A DNA stretch of 34,272 nt. Source: Methylobacterium dankookense. Its GTDB lineage: Bacteria > Pseudomonadota > Alphaproteobacteria > Rhizobiales > Beijerinckiaceae. Within the stretch, counting starts at the first letter, position 1. Each line of letters begins with the position of its first letter. Below the pieces are notes generated by a model. That model was not told the DNA's origin and did not search any database. It saw nothing but the letters and a program-made list of their open reading frames with translations. Below, piece by piece: positions 25,930 through 34,272 of this stretch. Both the position numbers and the translations under genes were made by a program. The DNA lies in NCBI RefSeq assembly GCF_902141855.1, contig NZ_CABFVH010000052.1, forward strand, positions 1 to 34,272. Direction: 5' to 3'.

Positions 25930-27213
25930 GTGACCAGCACGCTCACCAGCTACGCGCTCATCGCCCGGGACCTGCCCACCGCCATCAAGCGCAAGGCCGC
26001 CGAGGCGACGGTCGCCCGCGAGACCGCCTATTACGAGGCCAATATCGGCAAGGTGACCTCGGTCGACGACCTGCTCGCCGACCGGCGGCTCTACGCCTAC
26101 GCCATGAAGGCCTACGGCCTGGAGGACATGACCTACGCCACGGCCTTCATGCGCAAAGTCCTGACGGAGGGCACCGCCGATTCCACGAGCTTCGCCAACC
26201 GGCTCGCCGACGACCGCTACGTCGCCTTCGCCAAGGCCTTCGACTTCTCGAAGGCCTTCGGCACCTCGGCCATGGGCACGGACGACCTGTCGAGCCTCGG
26301 CGTCACCCTCCCGGCGAGCGCCGCCCAGGCCACCGGCAGCCTCGCGCTGACCGGCCCCTACGATTTCAGCGGCACCAACGAGATCGGCCTCGCGCTCACG
26401 ACGAAGCTCGACGCGAAGACGAGCGACAAGGGCACCATCGTGCTCAACCGGCAGTCCCTGCTGGGCTATGCCGCGAACCTCTCCGCGGTCACGCCGTCCG
26501 AGCTCGTCGCGGCGATCAACGGCCGCATCGCCGCGAGCGGCGAGGCGGGCCTGAAGGGCAAGGTCGAGGCCTCCCTCGACACCAGCCGCCACCTCGTCTT
26601 CTCCACCACCAGCTACACCGATTTCGGGGCCGACGGCGTCGCGGGCGGGGACGGCGCGGATGCCGACACCTCCTATGCGGCCACCGGCTCGCAGCGCACG
26701 GTGCTCGTCGAATCCATCGCCCTGTCGGACGCCTCGCGGACTGCCCTCGACCTCGGCTTCGGCACCGGCACGGCGCAGGACGCCCGGATGAAGGGCGTGG
26801 TCGACGCCTATCTGCGCCAGTCGCTGGAGGAGGATGCGGGCGCCGAGGATACGGGCGTGCGCCTCGCCCTCTACTTCGCCCGCAAGGCCTCCAGCGTCAC
26901 CAGCGCCTACGACATCCTCGGCGACTCGGCGCTCTCCCAGGTCGCCAACACGCTGGCCGGCCTGCCGGCCACGAGCGGGGCCGCGACGAGCGACGCGCTG
27001 ACGCGGCGCGCCGAGGTCATCGCGTCCAAGATCGACATCCCGAGCCTCAAGGATCCGGCCAAGGTCGAGGCGCTGGCCAAGCGCTTCGCGGCGATCTGGG
27101 ACGCGCAGAACAACACCCAGGCAGCGCCGGTGCTCGCCCTGTTCACGGGATCGGGCTCGGGCATCACCGCCGACATGCTGGCCGGCCTCCAGTCCCTCCG
27201 GTTCGGGGGCTGA
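25930..27213 (+). CDS. DUF1217 flagellar-locus protein with an internal flagellin-like module
   Basis: A 427-residue protein. The N-terminal part (TSYALIARDLPTAIKRKAAE, then ETAYYEANIGKVTSVDDLLA and DRRLYAYAMKAYGLEDM) and the C-terminal part (SVTSAYDILGDSALSQVANT, AEVIASKIDI) match DUF1217, a family found in flagellar gene clusters of Hyphomicrobiales. Its role is not established. Between them, about residues 131-283 form an extra segment whose core (TIVLNRQSL, SELVAAINGRI, LKGKVEASLD, LDLGFGT) parallels the variable domain of the flagellin at 22917. The start is GTG 25930 with GGAGG at ideal spacing. The stop lies 4 bases before flgF, so it is co-transcribed with rod and export genes. A secreted, axial-type role is plausible. 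Confidence 0.88.
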   Translation: MTSTLTSYALIARDLPTAIKRKAAEATVARETAYYEANIGKVTSVDDLLADRRLYAYAMKAYGLEDMTYATAFMRKVLTEGTADSTSFANRLADDRYVAFAKAFDFSKAFGTSAMGTDDLSSLGVTLPASAAQATGSLALTGPYDFSGTNEIGLALTTKLDAKTSDKGTIVLNRQSLLGYAANLSAVTPSELVAAINGRIAASGEAGLKGKVEASLDTSRHLVFSTTSYTDFGADGVAGGDGADADTSYAATGSQRTVLVESIALSDASRTALDLGFGTGTAQDARMKGVVDAYLRQSLEEDAGAEDTGVRLALYFARKASSVTSAYDILGDSALSQVANTLAGLPATSGAATSDALTRRAEVIASKIDIPSLKDPAKVEALAKRFAAIWDAQNNTQAAPVLALFTGSGSGITADMLAGLQSLRFGG

Positions 27214-27217
27214 GACC

Positions 27218-27943
27218 ATGCAGAACAGCCTCTACGTCGCGCTCTCGAGCCAGATCGCCCTGGAGAAGCGCCTCAACACCACGGCCCAGAACGTCGCCAA
27301 CATGGCGACGGCGGGCTACCGCGCGGAGGAGACCAAGTTCTCGGCGCTCATGGCCCAGGCGAGCCGCGGCGCGGTCGCCTTCGTGGGCTCGGGCGACACC
27401 TTCATCTCGCGCGCCTCCGGGCAGGTCTCCCGCACCGACGCCCCCCTCGACGTCGCCGTGCAGGGCGACGCCTGGCTCAGCGTCGGCGGCCCGAAGGGCC
27501 CCGTCTACACCCGCGACGGGCGGCTCAGCATGGACGCGACCGGGCGGCTCACCAACCTCGCCGGGCAGCCGGTGCTCGATCCCGGCGGCGCGCCGCTCCT
27601 CCTCGACCCGCAGCAGGGGCCGCCGACCATCGGCCGCGACGGCAGCATCATGCAGGGGATCAACCAGGTCGGCGCGATCGGCCTGTTCACCTTCGATCCG
27701 AAGGCCGCGATCACCCGCGCCGGCCCGAACGCGGTGACCCCGAGCCTGCCCGCCCGGCCGGTGCAGGACTTCACTCGCATCGGCGTCGTGCAGGGGCATC
27801 TCGAAGGCTCGAACGTCAACCCGATCATGGAGATGACGAAGCTCATCACCATCCAGCGCACCTTCGAGAGCGCCGCCAGCATGACGGCGCAGTCGGAGAA
27901 TTCGCTCAGCGACGCCGTCAAGTCCCTCGGGCCGCAAGGGTAG
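27218..27943 (+). CDS. flgF: Flagellar basal-body rod protein FlgF
   Basis: A 241-residue proximal rod subunit exported across the inner membrane. It has the rod-family N terminus (NSLYVALSSQIALEKRLNTT, then AQNVANMATAGYRAEE) and the C-terminal helix LEGSNVNPIMEMTKLITIQR plus FESAASM. The middle has AVQGDAWLSV and YTRDGRLSMD, conserved in FlgF, FlgG and FlgE. FlgF is favoured over FlgG by its length and by the gene pair flgF-fliI typical of rhizobia. ATG 27218 lies 4 bases after the DUF1217 gene and the stop is 10 bases before fliI. Confidence 0.94.
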   Translation: MQNSLYVALSSQIALEKRLNTTAQNVANMATAGYRAEETKFSALMAQASRGAVAFVGSGDTFISRASGQVSRTDAPLDVAVQGDAWLSVGGPKGPVYTRDGRLSMDATGRLTNLAGQPVLDPGGAPLLLDPQQGPPTIGRDGSIMQGINQVGAIGLFTFDPKAAITRAGPNAVTPSLPARPVQDFTRIGVVQGHLEGSNVNPIMEMTKLITIQRTFESAASMTAQSENSLSDAVKSLGPQG

Positions 27944-27953
27944 GGGCCGGCGC

Positions 27954-29309
27954 ATGGCAGGCGACGCGCTCGCACGTCTCGAAGGGGTGATGGCCGGGCT
28001 GGGCCAGGGCGGATCGGGCCAAGGCGGCCTGGGCCAGGGCGGGCTCGTGCGGGTCGGCGGCCGCGTGCGCGAGGTCTCGGCGAGCGCCTGCCGCGTCGGC
28101 GGGATCAGCGCCTTCGTACGCCTCGGCGACCGCATGGGCTTCGAGGCGGACGGCCGCGAGCAGACCGGCGAGATCGTGCGCATCGACGCCGAGGGCGCGA
28201 CGCTGAAATCCTTCGATTCCCGGATCGAGGCCGGCATCGGCACCCGCGTCTTCCGGCTCGGGGCCGCCGAGCTCAGGCCCGACCCCGCGTGGAAGGGCCG
28301 GGTGATCGACGCCCTCGGCCGCCCCCTCGACGGCAAGGGCCCCCTGCAAGCGGGCGAGCGCAGCGCCCCCCTCGATGCCGACCCGCCCGCCGCCTATGCC
28401 CGCGCCCGGGTGCGCGAGGCCCTCGGCACGGGCGTGCGGGCGATGGACCTGTTCACGCCGCTCTGCGCGGGCCAGCGCATCGGCATCTTCGCCGGCTCCG
28501 GCGTCGGCAAGTCGACGCTGCTCGCCATGCTCGCGGACGCCGCCGGCTTCGACAGCGTGGTGGTGGCCCTGGTCGGCGAGCGCGGGCGCGAGGTGCGCGA
28601 GTTCCTCGAAGGGCCGATCGCCAAGGCTCGGGACCGCGCGGTGATCGTGGTCTCGACGGGCGACGAGAGCCCGATGATGCGCCGCCAGGCGCCGAAGGTG
28701 GCGCTCGCCGTGGCCGAATCCTTCCGCGACCGCGGCGAGTCGGTGCTGCTCATCGTCGATTCCGTCACCCGCTACGCCCATGCCGCCCGCGACGTGGCGC
28801 TCGCCGCCGGCGAGCCGGCGGTGGCCCGCGGCTACCCGCCGAGCGTGTTCTCCGACCTGCCGCGCCTGCTCGAGCGGGCGGGGCCGGGCCTGGAAGGGCA
28901 GGGCAGCATCACGGGCGTATTCTCGGTTCTGGTCGACGGCGACGACCACAACGACCCGGTGGCCGACGCGATCCGCGGCACCCTCGACGGGCACATCGTC
29001 CTCGACCGGGCCATCGCGGAGCAGGGGCGCTACCCGGCGATCGACCTGCTCGGCTCGATCTCGCGGCTCGCCACCGAGGTCTGGACGCCGGAGCAGCGCG
29101 ACCTCGTGCGCAAGCTGAAAGCGATGATGGCCCGCTTCGAGGAGACGCGGGACCTGCGCCTGATGGGCGGCTACCGCGCCGGCACCGACGCGGAACTCGA
29201 CCAGGCGATCGGCCTCGTGCCGCGGATCTACGAGGCCATGCGCCAGGAGCCCGGCCAAGCGCCGAGCCGGGACGCCTTCCTCGAACTCGCCCAGGCGCTG
29301 CGCGGATGA
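27954..29309 (+). CDS. fliI: Flagellum-specific ATPase FliI
   Basis: A 451-residue ATPase of the flagellar type III export apparatus, related to the F1 beta subunit. Walker A FAGSGVGKST lies at 179-188, the catalytic Glu209 in VGERGRE, and Walker B VLLIVDS at 264-270. SVTRYAHAARDVALAAGEP and KLKAMMARFEETRDLRLMGGY are further FliI blocks. The N-terminal region has an odd LGQGGSGQGGLGQGG run encoded by three 15-base tandem units (27999-28043), not usual in FliI. ATG 27954 follows flgF by 10 bases. The complex partners FliH and FliJ are not in this window. Confidence 0.96.
   Translation: MAGDALARLEGVMAGLGQGGSGQGGLGQGGLVRVGGRVREVSASACRVGGISAFVRLGDRMGFEADGREQTGEIVRIDAEGATLKSFDSRIEAGIGTRVFRLGAAELRPDPAWKGRVIDALGRPLDGKGPLQAGERSAPLDADPPAAYARARVREALGTGVRAMDLFTPLCAGQRIGIFAGSGVGKSTLLAMLADAAGFDSVVVALVGERGREVREFLEGPIAKARDRAVIVVSTGDESPMMRRQAPKVALAVAESFRDRGESVLLIVDSVTRYAHAARDVALAAGEPAVARGYPPSVFSDLPRLLERAGPGLEGQGSITGVFSVLVDGDDHNDPVADAIRGTLDGHIVLDRAIAEQGRYPAIDLLGSISRLATEVWTPEQRDLVRKLKAMMARFEETRDLRLMGGYRAGTDAELDQAIGLVPRIYEAMRQEPGQAPSRDAFLELAQALRG
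27999..28043 (+). repeat. Three 15-base tandem units inside fliI
   Basis: The units CTGGGCCAGGGCGGA, TCGGGCCAAGGCGGC and CTGGGCCAGGGCGGG stand directly in tandem and encode GQGG repeats between the N-terminal helix and the beta-barrel of FliI. Copy number can vary in such arrays without shifting the frame. Confidence 0.8.
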
Positions 29310-29412
29310 GCGCGGCGCTCCCCTCCCAGCCCCGCGCAAGCCTGTGGCGGCCTAATGCCGCCCGGACAGACCGCGATTCCCAGCATCAGACTATGAACCT
29401 GAAGGTGTCCGC

Positions 29413-30621
29413 ATGAGTCTCATCGGCGTGCTCCGCACCGGCGTCTCGGGCATGAACGCCCAGTCGAACCGGATCTCGACGGTGGCGGAGAACATCCAGA
29501 ATTCCTCGACCACGGGCTACAAGCGCACCGCGACGGAGTTCTCCTCGCTGCTGCTCGATTCGGCGGATTCCGGGAACTACAATTCCGGTGCCGTCGAGAC
29601 GACGATCCGCCGCTCGGTGAGCGAGCAGGGTCCGGTCTCCTTCACCACCTCGCCGACCGACCTCGCCATCCAGGGCAGCGGCTTCTTCATGGTGCGGGAC
29701 GCCAACAACGCCTCCTACCTGACCCGCTCCGGCAATTTCGTGGTGGACGGCCCCACCGGCAACCTCGTCAATGCGGGCGGCTTCACGCTGCTCGGCTACG
29801 GCCTGCTGCCCAACGGCGAGCCGAACATCGACGGCGGGCTGGTGCCCGTCACGCTGCCGACCACCGGCCTCCAGGCCCAGGCCTCCACCGAGGCGAAGCT
29901 CGCCGGCAACCTGCCCCTGTCGGTGGCCGTCCAGACGACGGCGCCGGGCACGGCTGCCGGTACCTACAGCCAGAAGACCTCGGTGGTGGCCTACGATTCC
30001 CTCGGCCAGAAGGTGCCCCTCGACGTCTACATGACGCGGACCGCGAGCGACACTTGGACCGTGCAGGTCTACGACCGCGCCACGCCGCCGGTGAAGCAGG
30101 GCGAGGGGACCGTCAGCTTCGACGCCAAGGGCCAGGCGGTCGGCACGCCCAGCATCACGCTGGCGGGCACCGGCGGCACGCCCGCGATGAGCGTGAGCCT
30201 CGGCAGCCTGACGCAGCTCGGCGCCGAGTACGACGTCAAGACCAGTGCCGACGGCTCCGCGCCGAAGGCCGGCACCGGGGTCAGCATCGCCACCGACGGC
30301 ACCGTCTACGCCACCTTCGCCGACAGCAGCCGCGCCGCCGTGTTCCGCATCCCGCTCGCGGACGTGCGCAGCCCGGACAACCTGCAGCCGCGCGCCGGCA
30401 ACGTCTACGAGACGACGGCGGAATCGGGCAGCATCGAGATCGGCACGGCCACGCGCAGCGGGCGCGGCACCATCAAGGCCGGCGCGCTCGAGCAGTCGAA
30501 CGTCGACGTGAGCACCGAGCTCACCACGATGATCGAGTCGCAGTCGGTCTACACCGCCAACTCGAAGGTGTTCATGACCGGCAACGAGCTGCTCGACACC
30601 CTGATGAACCTGAAGCGCTGA
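29413..30621 (+). CDS. flgE: Flagellar hook protein FlgE
   Basis: The 402-residue hook subunit. The N-terminal motif VLRTGVSGMNAQSNRISTVA followed by ENIQNSSTTGYKR is typical of hook proteins, as are AIQGSGFFMV and YLTRSGNFVVD. The C terminus GALEQSNVDVSTELTTMIES and SKVFMTGNELLDTLMNLKR closes the D0 domain. The middle domain is Thr/Ala/Gly-rich and short, as in other rhizobia. The 103-base gap after fliI may contain a separate promoter. ATG 29413 is preceded by GAAGGTG. It begins the conserved flgE-flgK-flgL-flaF-flbT block. Confidence 0.95.
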   Translation: MSLIGVLRTGVSGMNAQSNRISTVAENIQNSSTTGYKRTATEFSSLLLDSADSGNYNSGAVETTIRRSVSEQGPVSFTTSPTDLAIQGSGFFMVRDANNASYLTRSGNFVVDGPTGNLVNAGGFTLLGYGLLPNGEPNIDGGLVPVTLPTTGLQAQASTEAKLAGNLPLSVAVQTTAPGTAAGTYSQKTSVVAYDSLGQKVPLDVYMTRTASDTWTVQVYDRATPPVKQGEGTVSFDAKGQAVGTPSITLAGTGGTPAMSVSLGSLTQLGAEYDVKTSADGSAPKAGTGVSIATDGTVYATFADSSRAAVFRIPLADVRSPDNLQPRAGNVYETTAESGSIEIGTATRSGRGTIKAGALEQSNVDVSTELTTMIESQSVYTANSKVFMTGNELLDTLMNLKR

Positions 30622-30730
30622 CGGGCGCGAACGCCGACATCAACGGCTCGGAAGCCCACGCCCCGCGATCGGGCCAGGCTTCCGAGCGGTGCGGGCACCC
30701 CGCCCGCGCCGTCCCTCCCGGAGTCGACCG

Positions 30731-32170
30731 ATGGGTCTCCAGCTCGCGCTCAACACGGCGCGCTCCTCGCTTCTCGCCACGTCGAGCCAGATCGCGGCCT
30801 CCGCGCGCAACGTCGCGGGAGCGAGCGACCCGGCCTATTCGCGCAAGATCGCCACCCTCGTCACGGGGGAGGGCACCGCGCGCGTGGTGGTGACGCGGGC
30901 CACCGACGCCGCCCTGTTCGCCCGCAAGCTCGCGGCGGCCTCGGACGCGGCCTCGGGGAGCGCCCGGCTCGACGGGCTGCGGACCCTGGCCCAGACGATC
31001 GGCGACGCCGCCGACAAGACCTCGCCTGCCGGACGGCTCGGCGCCTTCAACGCCGCGCTCCAGGCGGCGGCCAACCAGCCCGACAACGCCGACCTCGCCC
31101 GCGCCGCGATCGACCGGGCGCGCGAGCTCGCCAGCGGCCTCAACGAGGCGGCCCAGGCCGTGCAGGCGGTGCGCACCGACGCCGACACCGCGCTTTCCGC
31201 CTCGGTCTCCAAGGTCAACGACCTGCTCGGCCAGTTCGACACCGCCAACCGCGCGGTGATGCGCGGCCTCGCCGCGGGCGCAGACGTCACCGACGCCCTC
31301 GACGACCGTGACCGGATCCTCGGCTCCCTGGCGGAGGAGGTCGGCATCTCCACCGTCGAGCGCGCGGGCGGGGACATGGCGATCTACACGGATGGCGGCG
31401 TGCCGCTGTTCGAGCGCGGGGCGCGCAGCGTCGTGCTGAATCCCGCCACCGCGACCACCCCCGCGACGGTGGTGATCGACGGGGTCGCCGTCACCGGCGC
31501 CGACGCGCCGATGCCGCTCGAATCAGGCCGCATCGCGGGGCTCGCCGCCCTGCGCGACGAGCCGGCCGCGCAGTACGGCGCGCAGCTCGACGCGATCGCG
31601 GGCGCCCTGGTCGACGCCTTCCGCGAGGGCGGCGGCGCGAGCGGGCTCACGGCCAAGGCCGGCCTGTTCACGGTCACGGCAGACGGCAGCCTGCCCGCCG
31701 GCACGGCGAACCTCGCCGCGCTGATCGCGGTCAACGCCGCGGCCGACCCGCAGAAGGGGGGCGACGCCGCCCTGCTGCGCGACGGCGGCCTGAACGGGGC
31801 GGCCTACCGCCAGAACCCTGCGGGCGGCGACGCCGCCTATCCCGACCGCCTGAACGCGCTGACCGCAGCGCTCTCGGCCACACGCAGCCTCGGCGCGGGC
31901 ACCGAGATCGCCGCCACGACGAGCCTTGCCGACTTCGCCGCCGCCTCCGCCGGCTGGCTGGAGGGGCAGCGCAAGGACGCCTCCGCCAAGGCCGACTACC
32001 AGGCGACGCTGCTCACCCGCGCGAGCACCGCGCTGTCGAACGCAGTCGGCGTCAACGGCGACGACGAGACCGCGCTCACGCTCCAGCTCGAGCGCTCCTA
32101 CACTGCCTCGGCCAAGATCCTCACCATCGTGGACGAGATGCTCAGGACCCTGATGGAGGCGGTGCGCTAG
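30731..32170 (+). CDS. flgK: Flagellar hook-associated protein FlgK (HAP1)
   Basis: A 479-residue hook-filament junction protein. The start MGLQLALNTARSSLLATSSQ and ARNVAGASDPAYSRK match the FlgK N terminus. The mid part (FNAALQAAANQPDNADLAR, DALDDRDRILGSLAEEVGI, MAIYTDGGVPLFE) is diagnostic, especially DDRDRILGSLAEE. The C terminus ends SYTASAKILTIVDEMLRTLM. ATG 30731 is preceded by CGGAG at good spacing; an upstream in-frame extension is excluded. It is placed between flgE and flgL, as in Sinorhizobium. Confidence 0.95.
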   Translation: MGLQLALNTARSSLLATSSQIAASARNVAGASDPAYSRKIATLVTGEGTARVVVTRATDAALFARKLAAASDAASGSARLDGLRTLAQTIGDAADKTSPAGRLGAFNAALQAAANQPDNADLARAAIDRARELASGLNEAAQAVQAVRTDADTALSASVSKVNDLLGQFDTANRAVMRGLAAGADVTDALDDRDRILGSLAEEVGISTVERAGGDMAIYTDGGVPLFERGARSVVLNPATATTPATVVIDGVAVTGADAPMPLESGRIAGLAALRDEPAAQYGAQLDAIAGALVDAFREGGGASGLTAKAGLFTVTADGSLPAGTANLAALIAVNAAADPQKGGDAALLRDGGLNGAAYRQNPAGGDAAYPDRLNALTAALSATRSLGAGTEIAATTSLADFAAASAGWLEGQRKDASAKADYQATLLTRASTALSNAVGVNGDDETALTLQLERSYTASAKILTIVDEMLRTLMEAVR

Positions 32171-32222
32171 GCGCGCGCCGCACCCCTCCTCTCCCTCCGT
32201 TCGGACAGGCTTCCCGCCGGCC

Positions 32223-33272
32223 ATGATGACCACGAGCTTCATCTCCAGCCTCACCTTCTGGAACGCGCCGCGCAGCGGCCTGTCCCGGATGCAGAGCGAC
32301 CTCGCCACGGCCAATGCCGAGATCGCCAGCGGGCGCCGCGCCGATCTCGGGCTGGCGCTCGGCACCGGGGTCGGCCGCAGCCTCGGCCTGCGCCAGAGCG
32401 CGGACGAGATCGCCTCCCTGAAGGACTCGAACGGGGTCGCCGCGCTGCGCCTGTCCACCAGCCAGACGGCGCTGGCCCAGATCCAGAAGGCGGCGGACGC
32501 GATGTCGGCGGCGCTGGTCGGCCTGCCGAGCGGGGAGCGCGCCGGGACGGCCGACAATACCGGCACGAGCAACCTCGACGCGTTGCTCGCCGGCCTCAAC
32601 GCCTCGGCCGGCGGCCAGTACGTGTTCGGCGGCACCAACACGCGGGAGAGCCCGATCCCGGAGGGCCGCGCGGCAGCGATCAAGGCCGCGGTGGCCGCGG
32701 CCTTCCAGGCGACCTTCGGCACCGCCCCCGGCAGCGCTGGCGCGGCCGCAATCACCGCCCCGCAGATGGAGGCCTTCCTCTCCGACAGCGGCCCCGTCGC
32801 GGCCCTGTTCTCGGACGCGGCGTGGCAGACGGACGTCTCGCAGGCCTCGAGCCGCACGCTCACCGCCCGGATCTCGCTGAGCGAGAGCGTCGCCAGCTCG
32901 GCCTCGGCCAACGCCGCCCCGTTCCGCGGCCTCGCCATGGCCTACGCCATCGCCTCCGCCACCGGGCTGAGCGCCCTCTCCTCCGGGGCGCAGGAGGCCG
33001 CGACCAACCGGGTGCTCGGGCTCCTCGGCACCGCGAGCGGCGGCCTCGTCACCCAGCAGGCCGATCTCGGCCGCACCCAGGCGAAGGTCACCGCCGCCAA
33101 TGCCCGCCTCGACAGCCAGGCCAAGCTCCTCGGCGGCGAGATCAACCGGCTCGAATCCGTCGATCCGGCCGAGGCCAAGAGCCGGGTCGACGCGCTGACC
33201 ACGCAGATCCAGATGTCCTACGCGCTGACCGCCCAGTTGCGGCAGCTCAGCCTCGTCTCCTTCATCTCCTAA
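32223..33272 (+). CDS. flgL: Flagellar hook-associated protein FlgL (HAP3)
   Basis: A 349-residue junction protein bridging FlgK and flagellin. It is flagellin-like at both ends: RSGLSRMQSDLATANAEIAS with GRRADLGLALG near the N terminus, and KSRVDALTTQIQMSYALTAQ with LRQLSLVSFIS at the C terminus. GGQYVFGGTNTRESP in the middle is a FlgL signature. The start is ATG 32223 (an ATG follows directly at 32226). It lies 52 bases after flgK. A 7-bp hairpin just after the stop (33280-33296) may end or attenuate transcription before flaF. Confidence 0.94.
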   Translation: MMTTSFISSLTFWNAPRSGLSRMQSDLATANAEIASGRRADLGLALGTGVGRSLGLRQSADEIASLKDSNGVAALRLSTSQTALAQIQKAADAMSAALVGLPSGERAGTADNTGTSNLDALLAGLNASAGGQYVFGGTNTRESPIPEGRAAAIKAAVAAAFQATFGTAPGSAGAAAITAPQMEAFLSDSGPVAALFSDAAWQTDVSQASSRTLTARISLSESVASSASANAAPFRGLAMAYAIASATGLSALSSGAQEAATNRVLGLLGTASGGLVTQQADLGRTQAKVTAANARLDSQAKLLGGEINRLESVDPAEAKSRVDALTTQIQMSYALTAQLRQLSLVSFIS

Positions 33273-33279
33273 CTTGCCG

Positions 33280-33296
33280 GCTTCGGCCGCCGAAGC
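33280..33296 (+). terminator. Hairpin between flgL and flaF
   Basis: GCTTCGG (33280-33286) pairs exactly with CCGAAGC (33290-33296) around CCG. It lies 8 bases after the flgL stop, without a T-run, so it may attenuate transcription or stabilise the end of the upstream message. The flgL-flaF gap of 162 bases could also hold a promoter. Confidence 0.45.
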
Positions 33297-33434
33297 ACGA
33301 TCCCGGACAGGCAACCGCCCGGGAATAGCCAACGAGACCAGAGAGTTGGAGCGCGCCGCTCACGTCACGTGGCAGCATGCTCCGGACGACCCGGCCCACC
33401 GGGCACCCGACACGCGAGAAGGCATCGGCGAGAG

Positions 33435-33782
33435 ATGTACCGGTTTTCCTATTCCGAGATCCTGGAGGACGCCGGGGCGCTGAGCCGCGAGCGCGAGCGC
33501 CTCGCCTTCGACCAGGCGCTCGACATGCTGCGCAATGTCGAGGCGCGCGGCGCGACGGGCCCCGAGCGGACCGCGGCGATCGCCTATGTGCAGGATCTCT
33601 GGAACATCCTGATCGCCGACCTCCTCGACCCGGAGAACGGGCTGCCGGAGGAGCTGAGGGCCAACCTCGTCTCGATCGGCGTCTGGACCATGCGCGAGGT
33701 CGGCGAGGTGCTGCAGGCCCCCGAGCGCAGCCTCGCCGCCCTGATCGAGGTCAACACCTCGATCCGCGACGGCCTGCGGTGA
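33435..33782 (+). CDS. flaF: Flagellar biosynthesis regulator FlaF
   Basis: A 115-residue cytosolic protein required for flagellin synthesis and secretion in alphaproteobacteria, working with FlbT. The start MYRFSYSEILEDAGALSRER is typical, as are RTAAIAYVQDLWNILIADLL and LPEELRANLVSIGVWTMREV. ATG 33435 begins the conserved part; GAAGG lies upstream. The stop is 8 bases before flbT, so the two are co-transcribed. Confidence 0.94.
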   Translation: MYRFSYSEILEDAGALSRERERLAFDQALDMLRNVEARGATGPERTAAIAYVQDLWNILIADLLDPENGLPEELRANLVSIGVWTMREVGEVLQAPERSLAALIEVNTSIRDGLR

Positions 33783-33790
33783 GGCCCTCC

Positions 33791-34272
33791 ATGCGCCTGT
33801 CCCTGCGCGCCGGCGAGCGCGTCTACATCAACGGGGCCGTCCTGCGCGTCGACCGCAAGGTCGGGATCGAGCTCCTGAACGACGCCACCTTCCTGCTGGA
33901 GGGCCACGTGCTGCAGGCAGAGGAGGCGACGACGCCCCTGCGCCAGCTCTACTTCGCGGTGCAGACCATGCTGATCGCCCCCGCCGAGGCGGAAGCCGCG
34001 CGCGACCTCTATGCGGGCCTGCGCGCCGGCATCCTGGTCGCGACCCGCGAGCCCGCGCTCCAGGACGGGCTCCTCGCCGCGGACGCGCTGATCGCGGAGG
34101 AGCGCCCGTTCGAGGCGCTGAAGGTGATCCGCGGGCTCTACCCCGCCGAGGCGGCCCTGCTCGCCGCCGCCGGTGCCGAGCCCACCCCCGCGCCGCCTGC
34201 GCTCCGGCCGGGGCCCGAGTCCCTGCCGCGGCGGGCGCGCGCGCTGCCGAGCCCGGCCGCGCGCCTCGAGAC
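33791..34272 (+). CDS. flbT: Flagellin mRNA regulator FlbT (cut by window end)
   Basis: The reading frame from ATG 33791 stays open to the window end, giving at least 160 residues. The start MRLSLRAGERVYINGAVLRV and the block ELLNDATFLLEGHVLQAEEA are FlbT hallmarks, followed by TTPLRQLYFAVQTMLI. FlbT binds flagellin mRNA leaders and controls their stability or translation in Caulobacter and rhizobia. The C-terminal tail is Pro/Ala/Arg-rich. flgD would be the expected next gene by analogy with Sinorhizobium. Confidence 0.92.
   Translation, partial: MRLSLRAGERVYINGAVLRVDRKVGIELLNDATFLLEGHVLQAEEATTPLRQLYFAVQTMLIAPAEAEAARDLYAGLRAGILVATREPALQDGLLAADALIAEERPFEALKVIRGLYPAEAALLAAAGAEPTPAPPALRPGPESLPRRARALPSPAARLE

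Overview
The window is very GC-rich alphaproteobacterial DNA, most likely from Hyphomicrobiales and plausibly Methylobacteriaceae (Methylobacterium or Methylorubrum). Supporting signs are a Ros/MucR regulator, an FtcR/Rem-type flagellar regulator, FlaF and FlbT flagellin-control proteins, the flgE-flgK-flgL-flaF-flbT gene order typical of rhizobia, a propionyl-CoA carboxylase alpha chain, and intergenic palindromic repeats resembling rhizobial RIME elements. The genus is inferred from overall pattern; there is no rRNA or other direct marker here.

Left part (1-5.8 kb): two exopolysaccharide genes on the minus strand (a polyprenyl-phosphate sugar-1-phosphate transferase and a GT4 glycosyltransferase), a RidA-like deaminase overlapping a polyamine-type periplasmic binding protein, and two small membrane proteins (GlsB/YeaQ type and DUF2892 type). 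Next comes an AT-rich regulatory stretch and mucR (6.3-6.8 kb), two convergent MFS transporters overlapping by 4 bp, one of them behind a marR gene, and a TetR regulator.

Middle part (11-21.9 kb): glutamine-dependent NAD synthetase, a small conserved-looking protein, a PilZ protein, a HIT hydrolase, a cation diffusion facilitator, a LuxR-type regulator, a short-chain dehydrogenase with a 59-codon DUF1328 membrane gene just upstream, an unrecognised 147-residue protein, pccA, and a gamma-glutamylcyclotransferase-like protein.

Right part (21.9 kb to the end) is flagellar. ftcR follows a textbook double CtrA half-site and converges on flagellin, the two sharing a bidirectional terminator. A second PilZ gene and a membrane-anchored unknown come next. 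A long plus-strand run then encodes a DUF1217 protein, FlgF, FliI, FlgE, FlgK, FlgL, FlaF and FlbT; FlbT is cut by the window end. Inferred logic: CtrA drives ftcR, FtcR drives the structural genes, FlaF and FlbT control flagellin output, and PilZ proteins may link c-di-GMP to motility.

The most distinctive observation is that the variable domain of flagellin and a large internal segment of the DUF1217 protein share a recognisable sequence module. Intergenic spaces also carry many palindromes, including two clear copies of a RIME-like repeat, one of which supplies the stop codon of the binding-protein gene. I found no CRISPR array, transposase, prophage, rRNA or tRNA.
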